Source: Euzebya sp.
Lineage (GTDB): Bacteria; Actinomycetota; Nitriliruptoria; Euzebyales; Euzebyaceae
Direction: 5' to 3'
Assembly (NCBI RefSeq): GCF_964222135.1
Contig: NZ_CAXQBR010000043.1
Location: 1-42,849, forward strand
Length of the DNA stretch: 42,849 nucleotides
In this document: piece after piece, positions 7,479 to 14,857 of the stretch
Numbering within the stretch: position 1 is the first letter of the stretch
Layout of the letters: the number at the start of each line of letters is the position of its first letter
The notes under the pieces: model-generated
Told to the model about the DNA's origin: nothing
The model's input: the letters and a program-made list of their open reading frames with translations, nothing else
The model's database searches: none
Translations under genes and position numbers: made by a program

Positions 7479-8096
7479 ATGCGATCGCGCGCCCTCAAGC
7501 TGCTGTTGTTCCTGCTGGCCGCCGCGGGCGGTGTCGTCGCCTGGCAGCGCCGGCACGAGACGCCGCCGCTGCCGCCGGCCGAGCCGTTCATGGACCCCGC
7601 GCCGGTCAGCGCCGGCAGCGTCGCCACGCCGGTGCGGCCCACCCCGTCCGCCGGTACGGCCCCGGTGGGTGCCACCGGCGCGGCGGCCTCGGCGGTGCGG
7701 GCGGACGAGGCGCCCGGGTCCGAGGCCGTGGAGGAGGTCGACACCGCGGAGCTGCCGACGGCCGCGTCGGCGGAGGCCGTGGAGGGCGGGATCGCCGCGG
7801 ACGCCGGACGCGTGGCAGCTGACCGTGCGCCGGACGCCGGCGACGCACTGCCGACACCCCCGCACGGCCCGTTCACGACCGCTCCCGACGGGCCGGCTGA
7901 CGACCTGAAGCAGATCGCGGGCATCGGCCCGGCGATCGAGCGGGCACTCAACGCGCAGGGCATCACGACGTTCGCGCAGCTGGCCGGGTTGAGCGACGAC
8001 GACGTCGACGCGCTCCAGAAGCGGCTCCCGCAGCTCCCCGGCAGGATCCGCCGCGACGACTGGGTCGGCCAAGCTGCCCGCCTCGCCGCGGGGTAG
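7479..8096 (+). CDS. Membrane-anchored helix-hairpin-helix protein
   Basis: This 205-residue protein has an N-terminal membrane anchor (about residues 5-22, KLLLFLLAAAGGVVAW). A long Ala/Pro/Glu-rich linker without evident structure follows (about 30-135), then a C-terminal helix-hairpin-helix domain beginning DDLKQIAGIGPAIERAL. This HhH type, with a GIGPAIE hairpin and TFAQLAGL, is widespread as a DNA- or protein-binding module. The layout matches that of ComEA: anchor, linker, then HhH outside the membrane. It lies just before the comEA-comEC operon, separated by a 365-bp repeat-rich gap. A role in DNA handling at the membrane is an inference. The topology signal (RSR before the span, RRH after) is weak. 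Confidence 0.75.
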   Translation: MRSRALKLLLFLLAAAGGVVAWQRRHETPPLPPAEPFMDPAPVSAGSVATPVRPTPSAGTAPVGATGAAASAVRADEAPGSEAVEEVDTAELPTAASAEAVEGGIAADAGRVAADRAPDAGDALPTPPHGPFTTAPDGPADDLKQIAGIGPAIERALNAQGITTFAQLAGLSDDDVDALQKRLPQLPGRIRRDDWVGQAARLAAG

Positions 8097-8147
8097 CCCA
8101 GGGCACGCGGAGCGGTCGCGGGAGGGCCGGGCTGGGCGCCACCCCGT

Positions 8148-8351
8148 GGATGGATTCGACACCGTGGTGGCCGGCCCGTGGATGGATTCGACACCGTCGT
8201 CGCCGGCCGTTGGATGGATTCGACACCGTCAGCGACCACATGGACCACGGTGAGCCGCAGTTCCCGCGTTGCGCCACACCGAGACGCAGTGACCGGCCAC
8301 GGGGATGTCGATTCCATCCCGTGCCGTCCCGTGAGCGTGTCGATTCCATCC
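8148..8351. repeat. 32-bp-period repeat array with inverted copies
   Basis: Three exact 18-bp copies of GGATGGATTCGACACCGT lie at 8148-8165, 8180-8197 and 8212-8229, exactly 32 bp apart. The 14-bp spacers are themselves similar. After a 77-bp gap, two opposite-facing copies of GTCGATTCCATCC lie at 8307-8319 and 8339-8351, again exactly 32 bp apart. Paired with the direct copies, the inverted ones leave one central T-T mismatch. The array fills the otherwise gene-free 8097-8461 between the helix-hairpin-helix gene and comEA. The units are too short and too regular for a CRISPR. Function is unknown. Confidence 0.85.
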
Positions 8352-8461
8352 GTGTGGGTGGTGAACCGGTGGGGAGGGGTGGAGCGGCCGTCGGGCCGGG
8401 TTATCCCCAGGGTCGGTGACATGCGCCGCGGCGGCCACGTCAGCGACGGCATCCTCCGCGT

Positions 8462-9136
8462 GTGCGCTCCCACCTGGCGCGGCTGCGCGAGTCCCTGGAA
8501 CCGGTCGGCATCGCGCCGGCGGAGGCGCTGGCTCTGCTCATCCTGCTCGCCGGCGCCGCCGCCCTCAGCGGGGTCGTGTGGTGGACCAATGAGTCCGCCG
8601 CTCCCGCGCCACCGGTCGCCTCGACCGTCGAGGAGCGCCCCGGCCCGCTCGAGGTGACCCCGGACGCCCCGCGCGGGCCCCCTCCCGGTCCTGCGACCCC
8701 CGCCGGTGATGTCGTCGGCCACGTCGCCGGCGCCGTCGCACGGCCCGGGGTCCTCACGCTGCCGGCCGGGTCCCGGGTCGCCGACGCGGTCACGGCCGCC
8801 GGCGGCCCCACCCCCGACGCGGTGACCGGGGCGCTGAACCTCGCCCGTCCGCTCGAGGACGGCGAGCAGGTCCACGTGCCCGCTGCCGGGGAGGACCCGC
8901 CCCCGAGCGCCCCGCCTCCGCCCTCCGCTGCGGGCGACCCCCCCGGCCCGCTGGACCTCAACACCGCGACCACGGCCCAGCTGGAGGCGCTGCCGGGGGT
9001 CGGACCGGTCATGGCCCAGCGGATCGTCGAGCACCGCGAGGCGATCGGCGGGTACCTGGACGTGACCCAGCTCCTCGAGGTGCCGGGCATCGGCCCCGGG
9101 CGGTTCGCCGAGCTCGAGCCGCTGGTCTCGGTGTGA
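8462..9136 (+). CDS. comEA: Competence protein ComEA
   Basis: ComEA is the membrane-anchored receptor that binds double-stranded DNA and feeds it to the ComEC channel during natural transformation. The 224-residue protein has a transmembrane helix near residues 23-42 (ALALLILLAGAAALSGVVW) and a Pro-rich linker. An SLBB domain follows (about 80-140, GAVARPGVLTLPAGSRVADAV), then a second Pro-rich linker and a C-terminal helix-hairpin-helix pair (LDLNTATTAQLEALPGVGP onward). That domain order is classical. The GTG start at 8462 has no clear Shine-Dalgarno, and the in-frame GTG choice nearby is uncertain. comEC follows after 10 nt, so the two form an operon. Confidence 0.93.
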   Translation: MRSHLARLRESLEPVGIAPAEALALLILLAGAAALSGVVWWTNESAAPAPPVASTVEERPGPLEVTPDAPRGPPPGPATPAGDVVGHVAGAVARPGVLTLPAGSRVADAVTAAGGPTPDAVTGALNLARPLEDGEQVHVPAAGEDPPPSAPPPPSAAGDPPGPLDLNTATTAQLEALPGVGPVMAQRIVEHREAIGGYLDVTQLLEVPGIGPGRFAELEPLVSV

Positions 9137-9146
9137 CGGGGACGCG

Positions 9147-11477
9147 GTGACGACCACCACCGCCGCGCTCGTGCTCGCCTGCGCGTGGGTCGGTGCGCTC
9201 GTCGGCGCGGCCATCCCCCTCGTCGCGCCGATCGGACTCGTGGCGGGGGTGGCCGCGGTGGCGGGAGCCGCCCTCGCCGCGATCGGCCGCCGCGGACGTC
9301 CGCTGCTCGTCGCCGTGGTCCTCGCCGTCGCGGCGACCGCCGCGCGCGGGGCGAGCGTCCGGACCGTCGCCGTGGCGGAGGGCGTCCTCGCACGGGCGGT
9401 CGACGAGCGGGTGACGGCGACGGGGGGTGGGCTCGCAGTCTCGGTCGACCTCACCGCGGTCGACGACCCGCGGACCACCCGGACCGGTGGCCGGTGGGTC
9501 CTCGCGCGGCTCAGCGCCGTCGAGGTGCCCGCCGACGCGCGGACCCCGACCCCCTCCACGAGATGTGCCGCAGCGCCGGAGCAGGGGCCCGGGTGCACCT
9601 CGGCGGCCTCGGCACCGCGGCGGACCCGCGAGCGGGTGGTCCTCCGGTTGCCGGCTGACGTCCGGGCGCCGTTCGACGCCCACCTCCGCGTCCGGGGGCT
9701 CGCCACGCCGATCGAGGGCGCGGCGGCGGGGTGGTTCGAGGGACTCGGCGCGGTCGTGCAGATCGACCCCGTCCGGACCGAGCCGATCGCTGACCCGCCG
9801 GGATGGCGGGCGGCCACCACCTGGCTGCGGGTCCGGACCGGCGCCGCCGCCGGCACGCACCTGGGACGAGCCCCCGCGGCGCTGCTCGCGGGCCTGGTGA
9901 CCGGCGACGTCGAGGACCTGCCGGAGGCGACGGCGGACCAGGTCCGCGACGCCGGGCTCAGCCACCTGGTGGCGGTCTCCGGATCGAACGTCGCGCTCGT
10001 CGTCGCCGGGGTCCTCGGCTTCGCGGGCCTCGTCGGCGTCGGTCGTCGGGGTGGCTGGTGGCTCGCCCTGGGTGCGGTGTGGTGGTTCGCCGTGCTCGTG
10101 CGCGTCGAGCCGAGCGTCGTCCGTGCCAGCGCGATGGCCACGCTGGTCCTCGCCGCGCTCCTCGTCGGCCGCGTCCGGTCCACCGGGCACCTGCTGTGCA
10201 CCGCCGGTGCGGTGGTGCTGCTGGTCGATCCGATGCTCGCCAGGCGGCTGGGGTTCGTGCTGTCGATGTCCGCGACGGCCGGTGTCGTGCTGATCGCGCC
10301 TGCGCTGGCGGCCCGACGTCCGACGTGGCTGCCACGGCCGGTCGCGGCGCTCGCGAGCGCGACCGTCGCCGCCCAGGTGGCCGTCGCCCCGGTCCTGCTG
10401 GTCGGCGGGGACGGGGTCCACGCGGCGAGCATCCCGGCCAACGTCCTCGCGGTCCCCGCCGCGGGCGCCGCGAGCCTCGTCGGTGCCGTGGCGGCGGTCG
10501 TCGCGGTGATCGACGTCGAGGCGGCCGGCGTGGTGGCGGCCGTGGCGCGGCCGGCGCTGTGGCTCGTGCTGGCGAGCGCTCGCTGGTTCGCCGACCCGGC
10601 CGTCCGCCAGGCGGTGGAGGTCATCGGCGCGCTCGCGGCGGCGGGGCTGCTCGCGATCCTGGCGTGGCGTCGCCTGCCGCACCGCGTCCGCGTCGTCGGC
10701 CCCGTCGTCGTGGCGGTGGTCGCCGCGATGCTCGTCGGTCGCGGACCCACGTCCACCGGCGCGCCCGCGTCGCCGGTCCTCATCGCCCTCGACGTGGGCC
10801 AGGGGGACGCGATCCTCCTCGGCGACCCGAGCGGCGGGTGGGTCCTCGTGGACGGCGGGCCCGATCCCGCTGCGGCGGCGGACCGCCTCGCGGACCGCGG
10901 GATCACCCGGCTCGCCGCGGTCGTGGCGAGCCACTCCGACGCCGACCACGTCACGGGCCTCCCGGCGGTGCTGCGCGCCGTCGACGTCGGGACCGTCATC
11001 ATCGGCCCGCGCGGCGAGGCGGCCGCGGACCTGCTGGCAGCGGCCCGGTCCGCCGGCACGCGGGTGACGACGGTCGCCGCCGGCGGGTCGTGGCAGCACG
11101 GGACGACCGCGATCCGGGTGCTGTCCCCGCCCCAGACCGGCCTCGGCGAGGACCCGAACGACAACAGCCTGGTGCTCCGGGTCGACGTGCCGGGTGGGCG
11201 GAGCGCGCTGCTCACCGGTGACGCCGAGGTGGTTCCGCAGTCCCTCCTGATCGACGACCCGCTGGTTGACGTGGACGTCCTCAAGGTGCCCCACCACGGG
11301 GGTGCCACCAACGCGCAGGGCTTCCTGGCCGCGACCACCCCCGAGGTGGCGGTCATCAGCGTCGGCGCGGACAACGACTTCGGCCACCCCCACCCGGACG
11401 TGCTCGCCGACCTGGCCGGGATCGATCTGCGGCGTACCGATGAGGACGGTGACGTGGTCATCATCCTGCGGCCGTGA
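9147..11477 (+). CDS. comEC: DNA uptake channel ComEC/Rec2
   Basis: ComEC forms the inner-membrane channel for single-stranded DNA in transformation. The 776-residue protein has hydrophobic segments at the N-terminus, a DUF4131-like soluble part (about 70-230) and the Competence membrane domain (about 235-540). That domain includes the conserved DAGLSHLVAVSGSNVALV near residue 270. A C-terminal metallo-beta-lactamase domain starts at VLIALDVGQGDAILL and holds HSDADHVTGL as the metal-binding motif. Later it has LLTGDAE and VPHHGGATN. Length and order are standard, and nothing suggests truncation. It starts at GTG 9147 after GACGGGGACG. In many bacteria holA follows directly; here 2.4 kb of accessory genes intervene. 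Confidence 0.95.
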   Translation: MTTTTAALVLACAWVGALVGAAIPLVAPIGLVAGVAAVAGAALAAIGRRGRPLLVAVVLAVAATAARGASVRTVAVAEGVLARAVDERVTATGGGLAVSVDLTAVDDPRTTRTGGRWVLARLSAVEVPADARTPTPSTRCAAAPEQGPGCTSAASAPRRTRERVVLRLPADVRAPFDAHLRVRGLATPIEGAAAGWFEGLGAVVQIDPVRTEPIADPPGWRAATTWLRVRTGAAAGTHLGRAPAALLAGLVTGDVEDLPEATADQVRDAGLSHLVAVSGSNVALVVAGVLGFAGLVGVGRRGGWWLALGAVWWFAVLVRVEPSVVRASAMATLVLAALLVGRVRSTGHLLCTAGAVVLLVDPMLARRLGFVLSMSATAGVVLIAPALAARRPTWLPRPVAALASATVAAQVAVAPVLLVGGDGVHAASIPANVLAVPAAGAASLVGAVAAVVAVIDVEAAGVVAAVARPALWLVLASARWFADPAVRQAVEVIGALAAAGLLAILAWRRLPHRVRVVGPVVVAVVAAMLVGRGPTSTGAPASPVLIALDVGQGDAILLGDPSGGWVLVDGGPDPAAAADRLADRGITRLAAVVASHSDADHVTGLPAVLRAVDVGTVIIGPRGEAAADLLAAARSAGTRVTTVAAGGSWQHGTTAIRVLSPPQTGLGEDPNDNSLVLRVDVPGGRSALLTGDAEVVPQSLLIDDPLVDVDVLKVPHHGGATNAQGFLAATTPEVAVISVGADNDFGHPHPDVLADLAGIDLRRTDEDGDVVIILRP

Positions 11478-11614
11478 TGTCACCACGTCTGCGGACCCTT
11501 GGCCCTAGTGCCTCCTGGTCCGCGACGTCGGTGCGCAGGATGGCTCGGCACGAGCAGCCCGACACGTCGTCGTGGTCGCGTCAGATGGGACCCCATGCGT
11601 GGTCGAGTCGCGTG

Positions 11615-12007
11615 TCAGGCGACCACCTCGACCTGGCACCGTAGACCCGGCGTCCGAGCGAACTTCGCGTCCACCGTCACAAGAGGCACGTCGAGGACCT
11701 CGGCCAACGCGACGAAGGCTGCGTCGTAGGGCCACATGTTGTCGCGCAGCTGCCAGATGCGGTCGGTCAGCGGGGCGATGTCGTAGCGGCGGAGGTCCAG
11801 CTGCTCCATCAGGAGCAGCGCCCGACGACCGTCCTCCGGCGAGACCTTCCCGCCCAGCACCAGACCCCGGAGTCCGGAGATGACCTCGAGGTCGAGTCCA
11901 TGCGGAGCGGCCAAGGGGACGCCGGTGATCCGGTCTCTCAACCGCATGGCATCGTCAGCGGCGCTCGTGAAGTACTCGATGAGGGCCGCGGTGTCCACGA
12001 CGATCAT
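11615..12007 (-). CDS. vapC: VapC-type PIN-domain ribonuclease toxin
   Basis: This 130-residue PIN-domain protein is the toxin of a type II toxin-antitoxin pair; VapC toxins cut tRNA or rRNA when freed from the antitoxin. All four acidic metal-binding positions are present: Asp5 (MIVVD), Glu41 (DLEV), Asp95 (PYDAAF) and Asp113 (TVDAKF). It therefore looks active. ATG 12007 overlaps the vapB stop by one base (TGATG), so translation is coupled. The closest subfamily by eye is the set with a FitA-like antitoxin. The 137 bp between its 3' end and comEC hold no other gene that I can support. Confidence 0.92.
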   Translation of the reverse strand: MIVVDTAALIEYFTSAADDAMRLRDRITGVPLAAPHGLDLEVISGLRGLVLGGKVSPEDGRRALLLMEQLDLRRYDIAPLTDRIWQLRDNMWPYDAAFVALAEVLDVPLVTVDAKFARTPGLRCQVEVVA

Positions 12008-12243
12008 CAGGTCTCGCGTCTTCGAGCCGCGTCGATCGCGTCAAGGACGTCCTGCCTGGTCACCGCGGATCGTGACGCGATCTGCCGGGCTCGCTCCGCG
12101 ACCTCCTCGGGGGACATGATCGCGGCCTCCCGATCGAGGAGCTGGCGTACGAAGGCCTGCACGGACTGTCCGGCCCGAGCCGACTTCTGCTTCAAAGCGG
12201 CCATGGTCTCGTCTGGCACATCGCGGACGTGAAGAACGGCCAT
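12007..12243 (-). CDS. vapB: VapB/FitA-type ribbon-helix-helix antitoxin
   Basis: This 78-residue antitoxin has an N-terminal ribbon-helix-helix domain (AVLHVRDVPDETMAALKQKSARAGQSVQAFVRQLL). The DVPDET turn and the RAGQSVQAF helix are typical of FitA-like antitoxins. The C-terminal third, rich in Arg and Glu, would wrap the toxin. Such antitoxins dimerise and repress their own operon. ATG 12243 is supported by a TACCCT hexamer 6 nt upstream. A perfect 9-bp palindrome lies only 18 bp upstream of the start codon, as expected for an autoregulatory operator. An in-frame upstream start at 12330 would read through the operator and is rejected. Confidence 0.92.
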   Translation of the reverse strand: MAVLHVRDVPDETMAALKQKSARAGQSVQAFVRQLLDREAAIMSPEEVAERARQIASRSAVTRQDVLDAIDAARRRET

Positions 12244-12249
12244 GCACAC

Positions 12250-12255
12250 AGGGTA
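12250..12255 (-). promoter_or_regulatory. -10 element of vapBC (leaderless)
   Basis: On the minus strand TACCCT is followed by 6 nt and ATG 12243. The operator palindrome occupies the spacer region just upstream, so bound VapB would block polymerase. Confidence 0.55.
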
Positions 12256-12261
12256 CGACCG

Positions 12262-12282
12262 ATGCAAGCACGATGCTTGCAT
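12262..12282. promoter_or_regulatory. Palindromic operator of vapBC
   Basis: ATGCAAGCA (12262-12270) and TGCTTGCAT (12274-12282) are perfect inverted repeats around a 3-nt spacer. The site is relatively AT-rich for this genome and sits directly upstream of the vapB -10. It is the natural candidate for VapB-VapC binding. Confidence 0.75.
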
Positions 12283-12374
12283 GGGGTGGTGGCCTGCGCG
12301 CGATGATGTCCGGACCGTGGTGACGTCCACCCGGGGGACGCGGCCACCGGGGCCGCTGGACGAGGAGCGACGAG

Positions 12375-12719
12375 ATGGCGCGGTACCTGATCTCCTTCGA
12401 CGACGGCTCGATGGACCACATAGCCGACGAGGACTGGCCCGCGGTCGCCGAGGCGTCGCACGCGGTGGTCAGGGAGGCGAAGGCGGCCGGCGTGTGGATC
12501 TTCGGCGGCGGCCTCGAGCGCCAGCGGGCGAGCGTCGTGGCACCCGACGGGTCGGTCGCCGAGAGCCCGTTCCCCGAGACCAAGACCGTCATCGGCGGCT
12601 TCTCGATCATCGAGGTCGACTCGCGTCAGGAGGCGCTCGACTGGGCCGCCAGGATCGCCGACGGGTGCCGGTGCGCCCAGGAGGTCCGGGAGATCATGTA
12701 CGACCCGGAGTCGTGGTCA
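12375..12719 (+). CDS. YCII-related (DGPF-type) protein lacking a stop codon
   Basis: The first 113 residues are a clear YCII-related domain. It opens MARYLISFDDGSMDHI, has the central FGGGLERQRASVV and ETKTVIGGFSIIEV, and ends ALDWAARIADGCRCAQEVREIMYDP, where homologues stop within a few residues. Here no in-frame stop follows. The frame stays open antisense through the whole convergent CWB2 gene and into holA (to 14354). Bases 12717-12719 are a Ser codon on this strand and the stop of the CWB2 gene on the other. ATG 12375 has a good GGAG 8 nt upstream. The family is of uncertain function. A lost stop, a frameshift, or an assembly or sequencing error are all possible. The end given is where homology ends. 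Confidence 0.65.
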
Positions 12720-13751
12720 GCAGGGCGCGGCCAGCGCGTCCCGGACCGCCTGGCTGACGACGTCCGGTCCGCCGATGACCATCGAGTCGGCTCTGGTGCC
12801 GCCGTCGCAGAGGGCCTCGTCGGTCTCCGTGGGCAGGCGGTCGGTCTCGACCAGCAGGAGCGGTCGGTTCAGCTGGGCCCCGAGGCCTGCGGCGGCGAGG
12901 CCGTAGGCCCACCCGTCCACGGCGTTCCCCGACGTGATCAGGCGGTCGCCCGACGCCGATCCACCCCACAGCTGCGTGGCGATCGCGACCGCCGTGGCGT
13001 AGCGGTTGGTGCCCTGGATCCGGACCGGTGCGGTCCCGGCGGCAGCGGCGCCGCTCTCCACGTCGGGGCCGAGCGCCGCCTCGCCACCGAACAGGTAGGT
13101 CGTCTCCGGCGCCCGCTCGCGGAGGTACTGCTCGACCGCCGGGTGCAGACCGGATGTCGGGTTCAGGATGACCGGCACCGCCTGGTCCGCCGACCACGTC
13201 CCTGCGGTCACCGAGTCCGCCCACGCCGCGGTGGGGTTGTCCGCGGGGCCATCGGCCCTGGCGAGCCCGACCCTGCCGGACCCGCCGATCTCGGACACCT
13301 GCTGGGCGATCGCGAGGGACGTCTCGATCCTGGACGGTCCCGCCAGCCGCACGGGGACGAACCCGGCTGCCTCGACCGCGGCCTCGACCTCCGCCGACAG
13401 GGCGCTCGGGCCGCCGAGCAGGAACACCCGGTCCCCCGGGGGGAGGACCCGGTCCAGCTCGTCCAGCGAGGCGGCATCCATCGCGTCGGGGGCGGTGAAC
13501 AGCAGCGGTCCGGCGCCGGTCAGCCCGGATCCGGACAGGGAGTCGGCGAAGACGCCCGTGCGCGCCAGCACCCCCCACGCCGCCCGCGGGATCGTGGTGC
13601 CCGCGAACGCGTGGTCGCCGAAGCGCTGCTGGCTGATCGCGATGGCGGTGTCGATCACGGCCTGGTCGTCGGCCGAGGCGGCCGACGGGGTGAGGGTGAC
13701 GGCGAGGACTGCCGCGACGAGCAGGGCGAGGGATCGGGGTGCGCGTGGCAT
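12717..13751 (-). CDS. Secreted protein with three cell-wall-binding repeat 2 modules
   Basis: This 344-residue protein is exported by a signal peptide (about 1-28, SLALLVAAVLAVTLTPSAASA). It consists almost entirely of three CWB2 modules, marked by RLAGPSRIETSLAIAQQV and RIQGTNRYATAVAIATQLW and by repeated VFLLGGPSALS-type loops (LLGGPSALS, LFGGEAALG, VIGGPDVVS). CWB2 modules anchor proteins non-covalently to cell-wall polymers. No catalytic domain is visible, so it may be a surface scaffold. Start ATG 13751 is fixed by TAGCGT 7 nt upstream; an upstream in-frame start at 13784 would read through the promoter. Its 3' end collides with the stopless YCII gene. Confidence 0.85.
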   Translation of the reverse strand: MPRAPRSLALLVAAVLAVTLTPSAASADDQAVIDTAIAISQQRFGDHAFAGTTIPRAAWGVLARTGVFADSLSGSGLTGAGPLLFTAPDAMDAASLDELDRVLPPGDRVFLLGGPSALSAEVEAAVEAAGFVPVRLAGPSRIETSLAIAQQVSEIGGSGRVGLARADGPADNPTAAWADSVTAGTWSADQAVPVILNPTSGLHPAVEQYLRERAPETTYLFGGEAALGPDVESGAAAAGTAPVRIQGTNRYATAVAIATQLWGGSASGDRLITSGNAVDGWAYGLAAAGLGAQLNRPLLLVETDRLPTETDEALCDGGTRADSMVIGGPDVVSQAVRDALAAPC

Positions 13752-13758
13752 GGGGAGG

Positions 13759-13764
13759 ACGCTA
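13759..13764 (-). promoter_or_regulatory. -10 element of the CWB2 gene (leaderless)
   Basis: On the minus strand TAGCGT is followed by 7 nt and ATG 13751, with no Shine-Dalgarno. Confidence 0.55.
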
Positions 13765-13791
13765 GCCCCACCCGACGTCCGCACGGGGGCG

Positions 13792-13838
13792 CGCCGTCCC
13801 CGTCGTTAGCCGACCGTTGGCGAGGTGCGGGGACGGCG
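13792..13838. repeat. 11-bp inverted repeat between the divergent CWB2 and holA genes
   Basis: CGCCGTCCCCG (13792-13802) and CGGGGACGGCG (13828-13838) are perfectly complementary with a 25-nt loop. They lie upstream of both promoters. This could be a regulator site or a cruciform. In this GC-rich background some such repeats arise by chance. Confidence 0.4.
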
Positions 13839-13855
13839 ACGTCCCACCCCCTGCG

Positions 13856-13861
13856 TAGACT
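13856..13861 (+). promoter_or_regulatory. -10 element of holA (leaderless)
   Basis: TAGACT is followed by 9 nt and ATG 13871. No Shine-Dalgarno is present. Confidence 0.5.
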
Positions 13862-13870
13862 CCCGCACCG

Positions 13871-14857
13871 ATGGCCCGCCCCCCCGCGTACCTCTTCACC
13901 GGCCCCGAGCACCTGCTGGTCCGGCGGGCCGCCGACCAGCTGCTCGACGAGCTGCGGGAGGAGGCGGGGGGCGAGCTCGACATCACCGAGGTGCGGGGCA
14001 GCGACCTCGGGGAGGACAACCTGCCGGACCTGCGGACCGCCTCGCTGTTCGCGATCCCCCGCGCCTACGTCGTCCGCGATGCCCAGCTGCTCCCCAAGGT
14101 GGCGGCGCGGGCGCTGCAGCGCGAGGTCGAGGGCGCGACGGCGGAGGCGACGATCGTGCTCCTGTCCAGCGGCACCAAGCCGATCCTCGGCCTCGCGAAG
14201 GCGATCAAGGCCGCCGGCGGTCGGATCGACACCGCCCCGCCGAAGGAGTGGGAGGACAAGGCCTGGCGGCGCCTCGTCATCGACGAGTTCCGACGCCACC
14301 AGCGGGTGCCGACCGACGACGCCGTCGATGCGGTCCTCGACGCCTCGGGCCTGACGGTCAACGGGATCGCCGAGAAGGTCGCCCAGGCCAGCGCCGCAAC
14401 CGAGAAGGGCACGACGGTCAGCCGGGAGGACGTCGAGCAGGTCGTCGTGGGGCACGGCTCCCGCGGTGCCTTCGCCGTGGCGGACGCGATGTGCGCCCGC
14501 GAGCCGGCCGAGGCGCTGCGGCTGCTCCGGGGCTGCCTCGAGGCCGGCGACCACCCCGTCATGGTCCTCGGGGCGCTGACCTACAAGATGCGCCAGCTCA
14601 TCGCGGTCGCGGCGGGACTCGACGGCAAGGCGGTCGGCCTCAGCCTCTCCCGCCCGCAGGTCGCCCGCCTGCAGTCCGCGCGGTCCCGGTTCGGGCCGGG
14701 CGAGCTGACAGCTGCGGTCCAGCACCTCGCGGCCTGCGACCTCGAGATCAAGTCCGGCGACCTCGACCCCGCGCTGGCCGTGGAGCGCGCGGTCCTGGGC
14801 GTCGCCTCCACCGAGCGGCTGCCCGTGCCCGACCCCGACCGGGAGATCCTTCGCTAA
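13871..14857 (+). CDS. holA: DNA polymerase III subunit delta HolA
   Basis: The delta subunit opens the sliding clamp as part of the clamp-loader complex. The 328-residue protein has an N-terminal P-loop-like domain opening YLFTGPEHLLVRRAADQLL and no functional Walker A, which is normal for delta. A middle DNA_pol3_delta region follows (LFAIPRAYVVRDAQLLPK), then a C-terminal helical collar (HPVMVLGALTYKMRQLIAVAAGL) that holds the pentamer. Length is standard. It usually follows comEC directly. Here it keeps its own promoter, and a toxin-antitoxin pair, a YCII gene and a CWB2 gene have come between. Its TAA overlaps the TAG stop of the convergent MFS gene by two bases. Confidence 0.93.
   Translation: MARPPAYLFTGPEHLLVRRAADQLLDELREEAGGELDITEVRGSDLGEDNLPDLRTASLFAIPRAYVVRDAQLLPKVAARALQREVEGATAEATIVLLSSGTKPILGLAKAIKAAGGRIDTAPPKEWEDKAWRRLVIDEFRRHQRVPTDDAVDAVLDASGLTVNGIAEKVAQASAATEKGTTVSREDVEQVVVGHGSRGAFAVADAMCAREPAEALRLLRGCLEAGDHPVMVLGALTYKMRQLIAVAAGLDGKAVGLSLSRPQVARLQSARSRFGPGELTAAVQHLAACDLEIKSGDLDPALAVERAVLGVASTERLPVPDPDREILR

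Noticed and set aside
8148-8351. CRISPR array
   Set aside because: Repeats are 18 bp with 14-bp spacers that resemble each other, there are inverted copies, and no cas gene is present.
8097-11464. Upstream extension of tenA on the minus strand
   Set aside because: The open frame continues only by lack of stops antisense to comEC and comEA. The -10 and homology place the start at 7447.
11478-11614. Small gene between comEC and vapC
   Set aside because: Short open frames exist on both strands, but none has a ribosome site, -10 hexamer or recognisable product.
12375-14354. A single 659-residue YCII fusion protein
   Set aside because: Beyond codon 113 the frame is antisense to a CWB2 gene and out of frame with holA, with no domain signal.
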